Source of the DNA: Crossaster papposus
Lineage: Eukaryota; Echinodermata; Asteroidea; Velatida; Solasteridae
Assembly (NCBI GenBank): GCA_037893245.1
Contig: JBAIAA010001616.1
Location: 23,685 to 87,684, forward strand
Direction: 5' to 3'
DNA length: 64,000 nucleotides
The notes beneath the pieces are model-generated. The model saw nothing but the letters and a program-made list of their open reading frames with translations, was not told the DNA's origin and searched no databases. Shown here one piece after another: positions 1 to 12,393 of the stretch. The translations under genes were made by a program, and so were the position numbers. Positions within the stretch are counted from its first letter, which is position 1; each line of letters starts with the position of its first letter.

Positions 1-1080
1 TGCACACTTCTTTCCCTTTACATATTTCTTATGCACACTTCTTTCCCTTTACATATTTCTTATGCACACTTCTTTCCCTTTACATATTTCTTATGCACAC
101 TTCTTTCCCTTTACATATTTCTTATGCACACTTCTTTCCCTTTACATATTTCTTATGCACACTTCTTTCCCTTTACATATTTCTTATGCACACTTCTTTC
201 CCTTTACATATTTCTTATGCACACTTCTTTCCCTTTACATATTTCTTATGCACACTTCTTTCCCTTTACATATTTCTTATGCACACTTCTTTCCCTTTAC
301 ATATTTCTTATGCACACTTCTTTCCCTTTACATATTTCTTATGCACACTTCTTTCCCTTTACATATTTCTTATGCACACTTCTTTCCCTTTACATATTTC
401 TTATGCACACTTCTTTCCCTTTACATATTTCTTATGCACACTTCTTTCCCTTTACATATTTCTTATGCACACTTCTTTCCCTTTACATATTTCTTATGCA
501 CACTTCTTTCCCTTTACATATTTCTTATGCACACTTCTTTCCCTTTACATATTTCTTATGCACACTTCTTTCCCTTTACATATTTCTTATGCACACTTCT
601 TTCCCTTTACATATTTCTTATGCACACTTCTTTCCCTTTACATATTTCTTATGCACACTTCTTTCCCTTTACATATTTCTTATGCACACTTCTTTCCCTT
701 TACATATTTCTTATGCACACTTCTTTCCCTTTACATATTTCTTATGCACACTTCTTTCCCTTTACATATTTCTTATGCACACTTCTTTCCCTTTACATAT
801 TTCTTATGCACACTTCTTTCCCTTTACATATTTCTTATGCACACTTCTTTCCCTTTACATATTTCTTATGCACACTTCTTTCCCTTTACATATTTCTTAT
901 GCACACTTCTTTCCCTTTACATATTTCTTATGCACACTTCTTTCCCTTTACATATTTCTTATGCACACTTCTTTCCCTTTACATATTTCTTATGCACACT
1001 TCTTTCCCTTTACATATTTCTTATGCACACTTCTTTCCCTTTACATATTTCTTATGCACACTTCTTTCCCTTTACATATT

Positions 1081-1113
1081 TACTCGAGGCTTGTTCCACA
1101 TCTTTCTTTATTT
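1081..1113 (+). repeat. Damaged 36-bp insert (33 bp left)
   Basis: Sits at the normal insert phase (after TTTACATATT, before CTTATGCACAC). It reads TACTCGAGGC, then TTGTTCCACA, then TCTTTCTTTATTT. Against the intact insert, the AA, GGG and CCC runs are each one base short and the ATCATGTG part is garbled. The XhoI hexamer CTCGAG survives. Losses concentrated in homopolymers look more like long-read consensus error than biological divergence. Confidence 0.75.
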
Positions 1114-2600
1114 CTTATGCACACTTCTTTCCCTTTACATATTTCTTATGCACACTTCTTTCCCTTTACATATTTCTTATGCACACTTCTTTCCCTTTAC
1201 ATATTTCTTATGCACACTTCTTTCCCTTTACATATTTCTTATGCACACTTCTTTCCCTTTACATATTTCTTATGCACACTTCTTTCCCTTTACATATTTC
1301 TTATGCACACTTCTTTCCCTTTACATATTTCTTATGCACACTTCTTTCCCTTTACATATTTCTTATGCACACTTCTTTCCCTTTACATATTTCTTATGCA
1401 CACTTCTTTCCCTTTACATATTTCTTATGCACACTTCTTTCCCTTTACATATTTCTTATGCACACTTCTTTCCCTTTACATATTTCTTATGCACACTTCT
1501 TTCCCTTTACATATTTCTTATGCACACTTCTTTCCCTTTACATATTTCTTATGCACACTTCTTTCCCTTTACATATTTCTTATGCACACTTCTTTCCCTT
1601 TACATATTTCTTATGCACACTTCTTTCCCTTTACATATTTCTTATGCACACTTCTTTCCCTTTACATATTTCTTATGCACACTTCTTTCCCTTTACATAT
1701 TTCTTATGCACACTTCTTTCCCTTTACATATTTCTTATGCACACTTCTTTCCCTTTACATATTTCTTATGCACACTTCTTTCCCTTTACATATTTCTTAT
1801 GCACACTTCTTTCCCTTTACATATTTCTTATGCACACTTCTTTCCCTTTACATATTTCTTATGCACACTTCTTTCCCTTTACATATTTCTTATGCACACT
1901 TCTTTCCCTTTACATATTTCTTATGCACACTTCTTTCCCTTTACATATTTCTTATGCACACTTCTTTCCCTTTACATATTTCTTATGCACACTTCTTTCC
2001 CTTTACATATTTCTTATGCACACTTCTTTCCCTTTACATATTTCTTATGCACACTTCTTTCCCTTTACATATTTCTTATGCACACTTCTTTCCCTTTACA
2101 TATTTCTTATGCACACTTCTTTCCCTTTACATATTTCTTATGCACACTTCTTTCCCTTTACATATTTCTTATGCACACTTCTTTCCCTTTACATATTTCT
2201 TATGCACACTTCTTTCCCTTTACATATTTCTTATGCACACTTCTTTCCCTTTACATATTTCTTATGCACACTTCTTTCCCTTTACATATTTCTTATGCAC
2301 ACTTCTTTCCCTTTACATATTTCTTATGCACACTTCTTTCCCTTTACATATTTCTTATGCACACTTCTTTCCCTTTACATATTTCTTATGCACACTTCTT
2401 TCCCTTTACATATTTCTTATGCACACTTCTTTCCCTTTACATATTTCTTATGCACACTTCTTTCCCTTTACATATTTCTTATGCACACTTCTTTCCCTTT
2501 ACATATTTCTTATGCACACTTCTTTCCCTTTACATATTTCTTATGCACACTTCTTTCCCTTTACATATTTCTTATGCACACTTCTTTCCCTTTACATATT

Positions 2601-2636
2601 TAACTGAGGGTTGTTCCCACATCATGTGCTTTATTT
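2601..2636 (+). repeat. Slightly damaged 36-bp insert
   Basis: Normal insert phase. The element reads TAACTGAGGG, TTGTTCCCAC, ATCATGTGC, TTTATTT. It keeps the CACATCATGTG dyad but has lost the C of the XhoI hexamer (CTGAGG instead of CTCGAGG) and the C before TTG, and has gained a C before TTTATTT. It is the best-preserved insert in the first 10.6 kb. Confidence 0.75.
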
Positions 2637-3340
2637 CTTATGCACACTTCTTTCCCTTTACATATTTCTTATGCACACTTCTTTCCCTTTACATATTTCT
2701 TATGCACACTTCTTTCCCTTTACATATTTCTTATGCACACTTCTTTCCCTTTACATATTTCTTATGCACACTTCTTTCCCTTTACATATTTCTTATGCAC
2801 ACTTCTTTCCCTTTACATATTTCTTATGCACACTTCTTTCCCTTTACATATTTCTTATGCACACTTCTTTCCCTTTACATATTTCTTATGCACACTTCTT
2901 TCCCTTTACATATTTCTTATGCACACTTCTTTCCCTTTACATATTTCTTATGCACACTTCTTTCCCTTTACATATTTCTTATGCACACTTCTTTCCCTTT
3001 ACATATTTCTTATGCACACTTCTTTCCCTTTACATATTTCTTATGCACACTTCTTTCCCTTTACATATTTCTTATGCACACTTCTTTCCCTTTACATATT
3101 TCTTATGCACACTTCTTTCCCTTTACATATTTCTTATGCACACTTCTTTCCCTTTACATATTTCTTATGCACACTTCTTTCCCTTTACATATTTCTTATG
3201 CACACTTCTTTCCCTTTACATATTTCTTATGCACACTTCTTTCCCTTTACATATTTCTTATGCACACTTCTTTCCCTTTACATATTTCTTATGCACACTT
3301 CTTTCCCTTTACATATTTCTTATGCACACTTCTTTCCCTT

Positions 3341-3360
3341 TACATATTTTTATGCACACT
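3341..3360 (+). repeat. 31-bp unit with 1-bp deletion
   Basis: The junction reads CATATTTTTATGCAC where the standard is CATATTTCTTATGCAC, a net loss of one base (C). It is isolated in otherwise identical units. Confidence 0.8.
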
Positions 3361-4960
3361 TCTTTCCCTTTACATATTTCTTATGCACACTTCTTTCCCT
3401 TTACATATTTCTTATGCACACTTCTTTCCCTTTACATATTTCTTATGCACACTTCTTTCCCTTTACATATTTCTTATGCACACTTCTTTCCCTTTACATA
3501 TTTCTTATGCACACTTCTTTCCCTTTACATATTTCTTATGCACACTTCTTTCCCTTTACATATTTCTTATGCACACTTCTTTCCCTTTACATATTTCTTA
3601 TGCACACTTCTTTCCCTTTACATATTTCTTATGCACACTTCTTTCCCTTTACATATTTCTTATGCACACTTCTTTCCCTTTACATATTTCTTATGCACAC
3701 TTCTTTCCCTTTACATATTTCTTATGCACACTTCTTTCCCTTTACATATTTCTTATGCACACTTCTTTCCCTTTACATATTTCTTATGCACACTTCTTTC
3801 CCTTTACATATTTCTTATGCACACTTCTTTCCCTTTACATATTTCTTATGCACACTTCTTTCCCTTTACATATTTCTTATGCACACTTCTTTCCCTTTAC
3901 ATATTTCTTATGCACACTTCTTTCCCTTTACATATTTCTTATGCACACTTCTTTCCCTTTACATATTTCTTATGCACACTTCTTTCCCTTTACATATTTC
4001 TTATGCACACTTCTTTCCCTTTACATATTTCTTATGCACACTTCTTTCCCTTTACATATTTCTTATGCACACTTCTTTCCCTTTACATATTTCTTATGCA
4101 CACTTCTTTCCCTTTACATATTTCTTATGCACACTTCTTTCCCTTTACATATTTCTTATGCACACTTCTTTCCCTTTACATATTTCTTATGCACACTTCT
4201 TTCCCTTTACATATTTCTTATGCACACTTCTTTCCCTTTACATATTTCTTATGCACACTTCTTTCCCTTTACATATTTCTTATGCACACTTCTTTCCCTT
4301 TACATATTTCTTATGCACACTTCTTTCCCTTTACATATTTCTTATGCACACTTCTTTCCCTTTACATATTTCTTATGCACACTTCTTTCCCTTTACATAT
4401 TTCTTATGCACACTTCTTTCCCTTTACATATTTCTTATGCACACTTCTTTCCCTTTACATATTTCTTATGCACACTTCTTTCCCTTTACATATTTCTTAT
4501 GCACACTTCTTTCCCTTTACATATTTCTTATGCACACTTCTTTCCCTTTACATATTTCTTATGCACACTTCTTTCCCTTTACATATTTCTTATGCACACT
4601 TCTTTCCCTTTACATATTTCTTATGCACACTTCTTTCCCTTTACATATTTCTTATGCACACTTCTTTCCCTTTACATATTTCTTATGCACACTTCTTTCC
4701 CTTTACATATTTCTTATGCACACTTCTTTCCCTTTACATATTTCTTATGCACACTTCTTTCCCTTTACATATTTCTTATGCACACTTCTTTCCCTTTACA
4801 TATTTCTTATGCACACTTCTTTCCCTTTACATATTTCTTATGCACACTTCTTTCCCTTTACATATTTCTTATGCACACTTCTTTCCCTTTACATATTTCT
4901 TATGCACACTTCTTTCCCTTTACATATTTCTTATGCACACTTCTTTCCCTTTACATATTT

Positions 4961-4980
4961 CTTAGGCTTTTCCTTTATTT
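4961..4980 (+). repeat. Truncated joint of uncertain origin
   Basis: Between two perfect units lies CTTAGGCTTTTCCTTTATTT (20 bp) in place of a unit or an insert. It could be an insert reduced to GGCTT..TCC..TTTATTT or a corrupted 31-bp unit. Too short to decide. Confidence 0.5.
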
Positions 4981-5740
4981 CTTATGCACACTTCTTTCCC
5001 TTTACATATTTCTTATGCACACTTCTTTCCCTTTACATATTTCTTATGCACACTTCTTTCCCTTTACATATTTCTTATGCACACTTCTTTCCCTTTACAT
5101 ATTTCTTATGCACACTTCTTTCCCTTTACATATTTCTTATGCACACTTCTTTCCCTTTACATATTTCTTATGCACACTTCTTTCCCTTTACATATTTCTT
5201 ATGCACACTTCTTTCCCTTTACATATTTCTTATGCACACTTCTTTCCCTTTACATATTTCTTATGCACACTTCTTTCCCTTTACATATTTCTTATGCACA
5301 CTTCTTTCCCTTTACATATTTCTTATGCACACTTCTTTCCCTTTACATATTTCTTATGCACACTTCTTTCCCTTTACATATTTCTTATGCACACTTCTTT
5401 CCCTTTACATATTTCTTATGCACACTTCTTTCCCTTTACATATTTCTTATGCACACTTCTTTCCCTTTACATATTTCTTATGCACACTTCTTTCCCTTTA
5501 CATATTTCTTATGCACACTTCTTTCCCTTTACATATTTCTTATGCACACTTCTTTCCCTTTACATATTTCTTATGCACACTTCTTTCCCTTTACATATTT
5601 CTTATGCACACTTCTTTCCCTTTACATATTTCTTATGCACACTTCTTTCCCTTTACATATTTCTTATGCACACTTCTTTCCCTTTACATATTTCTTATGC
5701 ACACTTCTTTCCCTTTACATATTTCTTATGCACACTTCTT

Positions 5741-5780
5741 TCCTTTACATATTTCTTATGCACACTTCTTTCCCTCTTAC
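5741..5780 (+). repeat. Adjacent -1/+1 indel pair in neighbouring units
   Basis: One unit reads CTTTCCTTTAC (one C short) and the next reads TTCCCTCTTAC (one base long). The compensating pair restores the overall 31-bp phase, which is typical of alignment or consensus noise but also possible by slippage. Confidence 0.7.
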
Positions 5781-7330
5781 ATATTTCTTATGCACACTTC
5801 TTTCCCTTTACATATTTCTTATGCACACTTCTTTCCCTTTACATATTTCTTATGCACACTTCTTTCCCTTTACATATTTCTTATGCACACTTCTTTCCCT
5901 TTACATATTTCTTATGCACACTTCTTTCCCTTTACATATTTCTTATGCACACTTCTTTCCCTTTACATATTTCTTATGCACACTTCTTTCCCTTTACATA
6001 TTTCTTATGCACACTTCTTTCCCTTTACATATTTCTTATGCACACTTCTTTCCCTTTACATATTTCTTATGCACACTTCTTTCCCTTTACATATTTCTTA
6101 TGCACACTTCTTTCCCTTTACATATTTCTTATGCACACTTCTTTCCCTTTACATATTTCTTATGCACACTTCTTTCCCTTTACATATTTCTTATGCACAC
6201 TTCTTTCCCTTTACATATTTCTTATGCACACTTCTTTCCCTTTACATATTTCTTATGCACACTTCTTTCCCTTTACATATTTCTTATGCACACTTCTTTC
6301 CCTTTACATATTTCTTATGCACACTTCTTTCCCTTTACATATTTCTTATGCACACTTCTTTCCCTTTACATATTTCTTATGCACACTTCTTTCCCTTTAC
6401 ATATTTCTTATGCACACTTCTTTCCCTTTACATATTTCTTATGCACACTTCTTTCCCTTTACATATTTCTTATGCACACTTCTTTCCCTTTACATATTTC
6501 TTATGCACACTTCTTTCCCTTTACATATTTCTTATGCACACTTCTTTCCCTTTACATATTTCTTATGCACACTTCTTTCCCTTTACATATTTCTTATGCA
6601 CACTTCTTTCCCTTTACATATTTCTTATGCACACTTCTTTCCCTTTACATATTTCTTATGCACACTTCTTTCCCTTTACATATTTCTTATGCACACTTCT
6701 TTCCCTTTACATATTTCTTATGCACACTTCTTTCCCTTTACATATTTCTTATGCACACTTCTTTCCCTTTACATATTTCTTATGCACACTTCTTTCCCTT
6801 TACATATTTCTTATGCACACTTCTTTCCCTTTACATATTTCTTATGCACACTTCTTTCCCTTTACATATTTCTTATGCACACTTCTTTCCCTTTACATAT
6901 TTCTTATGCACACTTCTTTCCCTTTACATATTTCTTATGCACACTTCTTTCCCTTTACATATTTCTTATGCACACTTCTTTCCCTTTACATATTTCTTAT
7001 GCACACTTCTTTCCCTTTACATATTTCTTATGCACACTTCTTTCCCTTTACATATTTCTTATGCACACTTCTTTCCCTTTACATATTTCTTATGCACACT
7101 TCTTTCCCTTTACATATTTCTTATGCACACTTCTTTCCCTTTACATATTTCTTATGCACACTTCTTTCCCTTTACATATTTCTTATGCACACTTCTTTCC
7201 CTTTACATATTTCTTATGCACACTTCTTTCCCTTTACATATTTCTTATGCACACTTCTTTCCCTTTACATATTTCTTATGCACACTTCTTTCCCTTTACA
7301 TATTTCTTATGCACACTTCTTTCCCTTTAC

Positions 7331-7340
7331 ATATTATTTC
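7331..7340 (+). repeat. 31-bp unit with 3-bp insertion
   Basis: Reads ATATTATTTC where the standard is ATATTTC, a gain of three bases (ATT). Isolated. Confidence 0.75.
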
Positions 7341-8269
7341 TTATGCACACTTCTTTCCCTTTACATATTTCTTATGCACACTTCTTTCCCTTTACATATT
7401 TCTTATGCACACTTCTTTCCCTTTACATATTTCTTATGCACACTTCTTTCCCTTTACATATTTCTTATGCACACTTCTTTCCCTTTACATATTTCTTATG
7501 CACACTTCTTTCCCTTTACATATTTCTTATGCACACTTCTTTCCCTTTACATATTTCTTATGCACACTTCTTTCCCTTTACATATTTCTTATGCACACTT
7601 CTTTCCCTTTACATATTTCTTATGCACACTTCTTTCCCTTTACATATTTCTTATGCACACTTCTTTCCCTTTACATATTTCTTATGCACACTTCTTTCCC
7701 TTTACATATTTCTTATGCACACTTCTTTCCCTTTACATATTTCTTATGCACACTTCTTTCCCTTTACATATTTCTTATGCACACTTCTTTCCCTTTACAT
7801 ATTTCTTATGCACACTTCTTTCCCTTTACATATTTCTTATGCACACTTCTTTCCCTTTACATATTTCTTATGCACACTTCTTTCCCTTTACATATTTCTT
7901 ATGCACACTTCTTTCCCTTTACATATTTCTTATGCACACTTCTTTCCCTTTACATATTTCTTATGCACACTTCTTTCCCTTTACATATTTCTTATGCACA
8001 CTTCTTTCCCTTTACATATTTCTTATGCACACTTCTTTCCCTTTACATATTTCTTATGCACACTTCTTTCCCTTTACATATTTCTTATGCACACTTCTTT
8101 CCCTTTACATATTTCTTATGCACACTTCTTTCCCTTTACATATTTCTTATGCACACTTCTTTCCCTTTACATATTTCTTATGCACACTTCTTTCCCTTTA
8201 CATATTTCTTATGCACACTTCTTTCCCTTTACATATTTCTTATGCACACTTCTTTCCCTTTACATATTT

Positions 8270-8299
8270 ACTCGAGGCTTTCCCACATCATGTTTATTT
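8270..8299 (+). repeat. Damaged 36-bp insert (30 bp left)
   Basis: Normal insert phase. It reads ACTCGAGGCTTT, then CCCACATCATG, then TTTATTT. Lost relative to the intact element: one A, one G of GGG, the GT of CTTGTT, and TG of GTGTTT. CTCGAG is kept. As with the other damaged copies, missing bases fall mostly in runs or short repeats. Confidence 0.75.
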
Positions 8300-10624
8300 C
8301 TTATGCACACTTCTTTCCCTTTACATATTTCTTATGCACACTTCTTTCCCTTTACATATTTCTTATGCACACTTCTTTCCCTTTACATATTTCTTATGCA
8401 CACTTCTTTCCCTTTACATATTTCTTATGCACACTTCTTTCCCTTTACATATTTCTTATGCACACTTCTTTCCCTTTACATATTTCTTATGCACACTTCT
8501 TTCCCTTTACATATTTCTTATGCACACTTCTTTCCCTTTACATATTTCTTATGCACACTTCTTTCCCTTTACATATTTCTTATGCACACTTCTTTCCCTT
8601 TACATATTTCTTATGCACACTTCTTTCCCTTTACATATTTCTTATGCACACTTCTTTCCCTTTACATATTTCTTATGCACACTTCTTTCCCTTTACATAT
8701 TTCTTATGCACACTTCTTTCCCTTTACATATTTCTTATGCACACTTCTTTCCCTTTACATATTTCTTATGCACACTTCTTTCCCTTTACATATTTCTTAT
8801 GCACACTTCTTTCCCTTTACATATTTCTTATGCACACTTCTTTCCCTTTACATATTTCTTATGCACACTTCTTTCCCTTTACATATTTCTTATGCACACT
8901 TCTTTCCCTTTACATATTTCTTATGCACACTTCTTTCCCTTTACATATTTCTTATGCACACTTCTTTCCCTTTACATATTTCTTATGCACACTTCTTTCC
9001 CTTTACATATTTCTTATGCACACTTCTTTCCCTTTACATATTTCTTATGCACACTTCTTTCCCTTTACATATTTCTTATGCACACTTCTTTCCCTTTACA
9101 TATTTCTTATGCACACTTCTTTCCCTTTACATATTTCTTATGCACACTTCTTTCCCTTTACATATTTCTTATGCACACTTCTTTCCCTTTACATATTTCT
9201 TATGCACACTTCTTTCCCTTTACATATTTCTTATGCACACTTCTTTCCCTTTACATATTTCTTATGCACACTTCTTTCCCTTTACATATTTCTTATGCAC
9301 ACTTCTTTCCCTTTACATATTTCTTATGCACACTACTTTCCCTTTACATATTTCTTATGCACACTTCTTTCCCTTTACATATTTCTTATGCACACTTCTT
9401 TCCCTTTACATATTTCTTATGCACACTTCTTTCCCTTTACATATTTCTTATGCACACTTCTTTCCCTTTACATATTTCTTATGCACACTTCTTTCCCTTT
9501 ACATATTTCTTATGCACACTTCTTTCCCTTTACTTATTTCTTATGCACACTTCTTTCCCTTTACATATTTCTTATGCACACTTCTTTCCCTTTACATATT
9601 TCTTATGCACACTTCTTTCCCTTTACATATTTCTTATGCACACTTCTTTCCCTTTACATATTTCTCATGCACACTTCTTTCCCTTTACATATTTCTTATG
9701 CACACTTCTTTCCCTTTACATATTTCTTATGCACACTTCTTTCCCTTTACATATTTCTTATGCACACTTCTTTCCCTTTACATATTTCTTATGCACACTT
9801 CTTTCCATTTACATATTTCTTATGCACACTTCTTTCCCTTTACATATTTCTTATGCACACTTCTTTCCCTTTACATATTTCTTATGCACACTTCTTTCCC
9901 TTTACATATTTCTTATGCACACTTCTTTCCCTTTACATATTTCTTATGCACACTTCTTTCCCTTTACATATTTCTTATGCACACTTCTTTCCCTTTACAT
10001 ATTTCTTATGCACACTTCTTTCCCTTTACATATTTCTTATGCACACTTCATTCCCTTTACATATTTCTTATGCACACTTCTTTCCCTTTACATATTTCTT
10101 ATGCACACTTCTTTCCCTTTACATATTTCTTATGCACACTTCTTTCCCTTTACATATTTCTTATGCACACTTCTTTCCCTTTACATATTTCTTATGCACA
10201 CTTCTTTCCCTTTACATATTTCTTATGCACACTTCTTTCCCTTTACATATTTCTTATGCACACTTCTTTCCCTTTACATATTTCTTATGCACACTTCTTT
10301 TCCTTTACATATTTCTTATGCACACTTCTTTCCCTTTACATATTTCTTATGCACACTTCTTTCCCTTTACATATTTCTTATGCACACTTCTTTCCCTTTA
10401 CATATTTCTTATGCACACTTCTTTCCCTTTACATATTTCTTATGCACACTTCTTTCCCTTTACATATTTCTTATGCACACTTCTTTCCCTTTACATATTT
10501 CTTATGCACACTTCTTTCCCTTTACATATTTCTTATGCACACTTCTTTCCCTTTACATATTTCTTATGCACACTTCTTTCCCTTTACATATTTCTTATGC
10601 ACACTTCTTTCCCTTTACATATTT

Positions 10625-10660
10625 AACTCGAGGGCTTGTTCCCACATCATGTGTTTATTT
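10625..10660 (+). repeat. 36-bp insert, type copy
   Basis: The first intact copy of the second element of the array. It starts AACTCGAGGGCTTG, continues TTCCCACATCATGTG and ends TTTATTT; the next base resumes the 31-bp unit at CTTATGCAC. Visible substructure: CTCGAG palindrome (insert bases 3-8, an XhoI site and usually the only CpG for dozens to hundreds of bases); GGG at 8-10 and CCC at 17-19, which could form a 3-bp stem; CACAT-C-ATGTG at 19-29, an 11-bp interrupted perfect palindrome containing the E-box-type core CATGTG. The sequence before (TATTT|AAC) and at the end (TATTT|CTT) of the insert is the same 5 bp. I count 122 intact or near-intact copies at identical phase. Function unknown. 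Confidence 0.95.
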
Positions 10661-11377
10661 CTTATGCACACTTCTTTCCCTTTACATATTTCTTATGCAC
10701 ACTTATTTCCCTTTACATATTTCTTATGCACACTTCTTTCCCTTGACATATTTAACTCGAGGGCTTGTTCCCACATCATGTGTTTATTTCTTATGCACAC
10801 TTCTTTCCCTTTACATATTTCTTATGCACACTTCTTTCCCTTTACATATTTCTTATGCACACTTCTTTCCCTTTACATATTTCTTATGCACACTTCTTTC
10901 CCTTTAAATATTTCTTATGCACACTTCTTTCCCTTTACATATTTCTTATGCACACTTCTTTCCCTTTACATATTTCTTATGCACACTTCTTTCCCTTTAC
11001 ATATTTCTTATGCACACTTCTTTCCCTTTACATATTTCTTATGCACACTTATTTCCCTTTACATATTTATTATGCACACTTCTTTCCCTTTACATATTTC
11101 TTATGCACACTTATTTCCCTTTACATATTTCTTATGCACACTTCTTTCCCTTTACATATTTCTTATGCACACTTCTTTCCCTTTACATATTTCTTATGCA
11201 CACTTCTTTCCCTTTACATATTTCTTATGCACACTTCTTTCCCTTTACATATTTCTTATGCACACTTCTTTCCCTTTACATATTTCTTATGCACACTTCT
11301 TTCCCTTGATTATTTCTTATGCACACTTCTTTCCCTTTACATATTCCTTATGCACACTTCTTTCCCTTTACATATTT

Positions 11378-11413
11378 AACTCGACGGCTTGTTCCCACAT
11401 CATGTGTTTATTT
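11378..11413 (+). repeat. 36-bp insert, CTCGACGG variant (copy A1)
   Basis: The hexamer reads CTCGAC instead of CTCGAG, so the XhoI site and the short palindrome are lost while the CpG stays. The same substitution is at 14108 and 16058 at the same place in the A barcode and nowhere else, so it marks common descent of the three A copies. Confidence 0.93.
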
Positions 11414-12259
11414 CTTATGCACACTTCTTTCCCTTTACATATTTAACTCGAGGGCTTGTTCCCACATCATGTGTTTATTTCTTATGCACACTTCTTTCCC
11501 TTTACATATTTCTTATGCACACTTCTTTCCCTTTACATATTTTGTATGCACACTTCTTTCCCTTTACATATTTAACTCGAGGGCTTGTTCCCACATCATG
11601 TGTTTATTTCTTATGCACACTTCTTTCCCTTTACATATTTCTTATGCACACTTCTTTCCCTTTACATATTTCTTATGCACACTTCTTTCCCTTTACATAT
11701 TTCTTATGCACACTTCTTTCCCTTTACATATTTCTTATGCACACTTCTTTCCCTTTACATATTTCTTATGCACACTTCTTTCCCTTTACATATTTCTTAT
11801 GCACACTTCTTTCCCTTTACATATTTCTTATGCACACTTCTTTCCCTTTACATATTTCTTATGCACACTTCTTTCCCTTTACATATTTCTTATGCACACT
11901 TCTTTCCCTTTACATATTTCTTATGCACACTTCTTTCCCTTTACATATTTCTTATGCACACTTCTTTCCCTTTACATATTTCTTATGCACACTTCTTTCC
12001 CTTTACATATTTCTTATGCACACTTCTTTCCCTTTACATATTTCTTATGCACACTTCTTTCCCTTTACATATTTCTTATGCACACTTCTTTCCCTTTACA
12101 TATTTCTTAGGCACACTTCTTTCCCTTTACATATTTCTTATGCACACTTCTTTCCCTTTACATATTTCTTATGCACACTTCTTTCCCTTTACATATTTCT
12201 TATGCACACTTCTTTCCCTTTATTATTTCTTATGCACACTTCTTTCCCTTTACATATTT

Positions 12260-12295
12260 AACTCGAGGGCTTGTCCCGACATCATGTGTTTATTT
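12260..12295 (+). repeat. 36-bp insert, CCCGAC variant (copy A1, first)
   Basis: Reads CTTGTCCCGACATC where the standard is CTTGTTCCCACATC: two substitutions (T to C and C to G) that create a second CpG. It follows a 1-bp-short TTTATTATTTC unit by 39 bp. The same pair of markers occurs once in each related block, at 14990, 16940, 20174, 26106 and 29784. Confidence 0.93.
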
Positions 12296-12357
12296 CTTAT
12301 GCACACTTCTTTCCCTTTACATATTTCTTATGCACACTTCTTTCCCTTTACATATTT

Positions 12358-12393
12358 AACTCGAGGGCTTGTCCCGACATCATGTGTTTATTT
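12358..12393 (+). repeat. 36-bp insert, CCCGAC variant (copy A1, local duplicate)
   Basis: Identical in the diagnostic bases to 12260 and only two units downstream, whereas every other copy has a single CCCGAC insert. Best explained by a small local duplication of insert plus two units (98 bp). Confidence 0.9.

Larger units (their letters stand above)
1..10624 (+). repeat. Near-uniform 31-bp zone without intact inserts
   Basis: About 342 consecutive units are present with no intact 36-bp insert. From 1 to about 9330 I saw essentially no substitutions, only a handful of 1-3 bp indels and four damaged insert-like joints. Isolated substitutions start at 9335 (CACTACTTTC), 9534 (TACTTATTTC), 9666 (CTCATGC), 9807 (CCATTTA), 10050 (CTTCATTCC) and 10301 (CTTTTCC). 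The last two recur 2,606 bp later, at 12656 and 12907, so the right end of this zone belongs to the same lineage as block A. The left part is either a very recently homogenised core or a consensus built from poorly resolved reads. Nothing else, on either strand, was found here. Confidence 0.9.

Noticed and set aside
10..19. Mirror-symmetric TTTCCCTTT tract as triplex (H-DNA) former
   Set aside because: The mirror part is only 9 bp and the pyrimidine tract 13 bp per unit, interrupted by ACATA; shorter than usually needed.
18..28. TTTACATATTT in each unit as a yeast-type replication origin consensus
   Set aside because: It differs from the 11-bp consensus at two positions, and AT-rich sequence gives such near-matches by chance. 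No further origin features.
10625..10660. 36-bp insert as a mobile element with TATTT target duplication
   Set aside because: Too short to be a known element, no terminal inverted repeats at its ends, always at one phase. Shared unit boundary explains the 5-bp repeat. Kept only as a low-interest question.
10625..10660. CENP-B box in the insert
   Set aside because: The TTCG...A..CGGG pattern is not present; CTCGAGGG is only superficially alike.
10636..10660. TTG starts inside inserts giving a recurring FPHHVF N-terminus
   Set aside because: It is the same 36-bp insert read in one frame about 120 times. No ribosome binding site or independent support.
10625..10660. Insert as transcription terminator (GGG..CCC stem followed by T-rich sequence)
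   Set aside because: A 3-bp stem is far too weak and the T-rich sequence is simply the satellite. No transcription unit is present to terminate.
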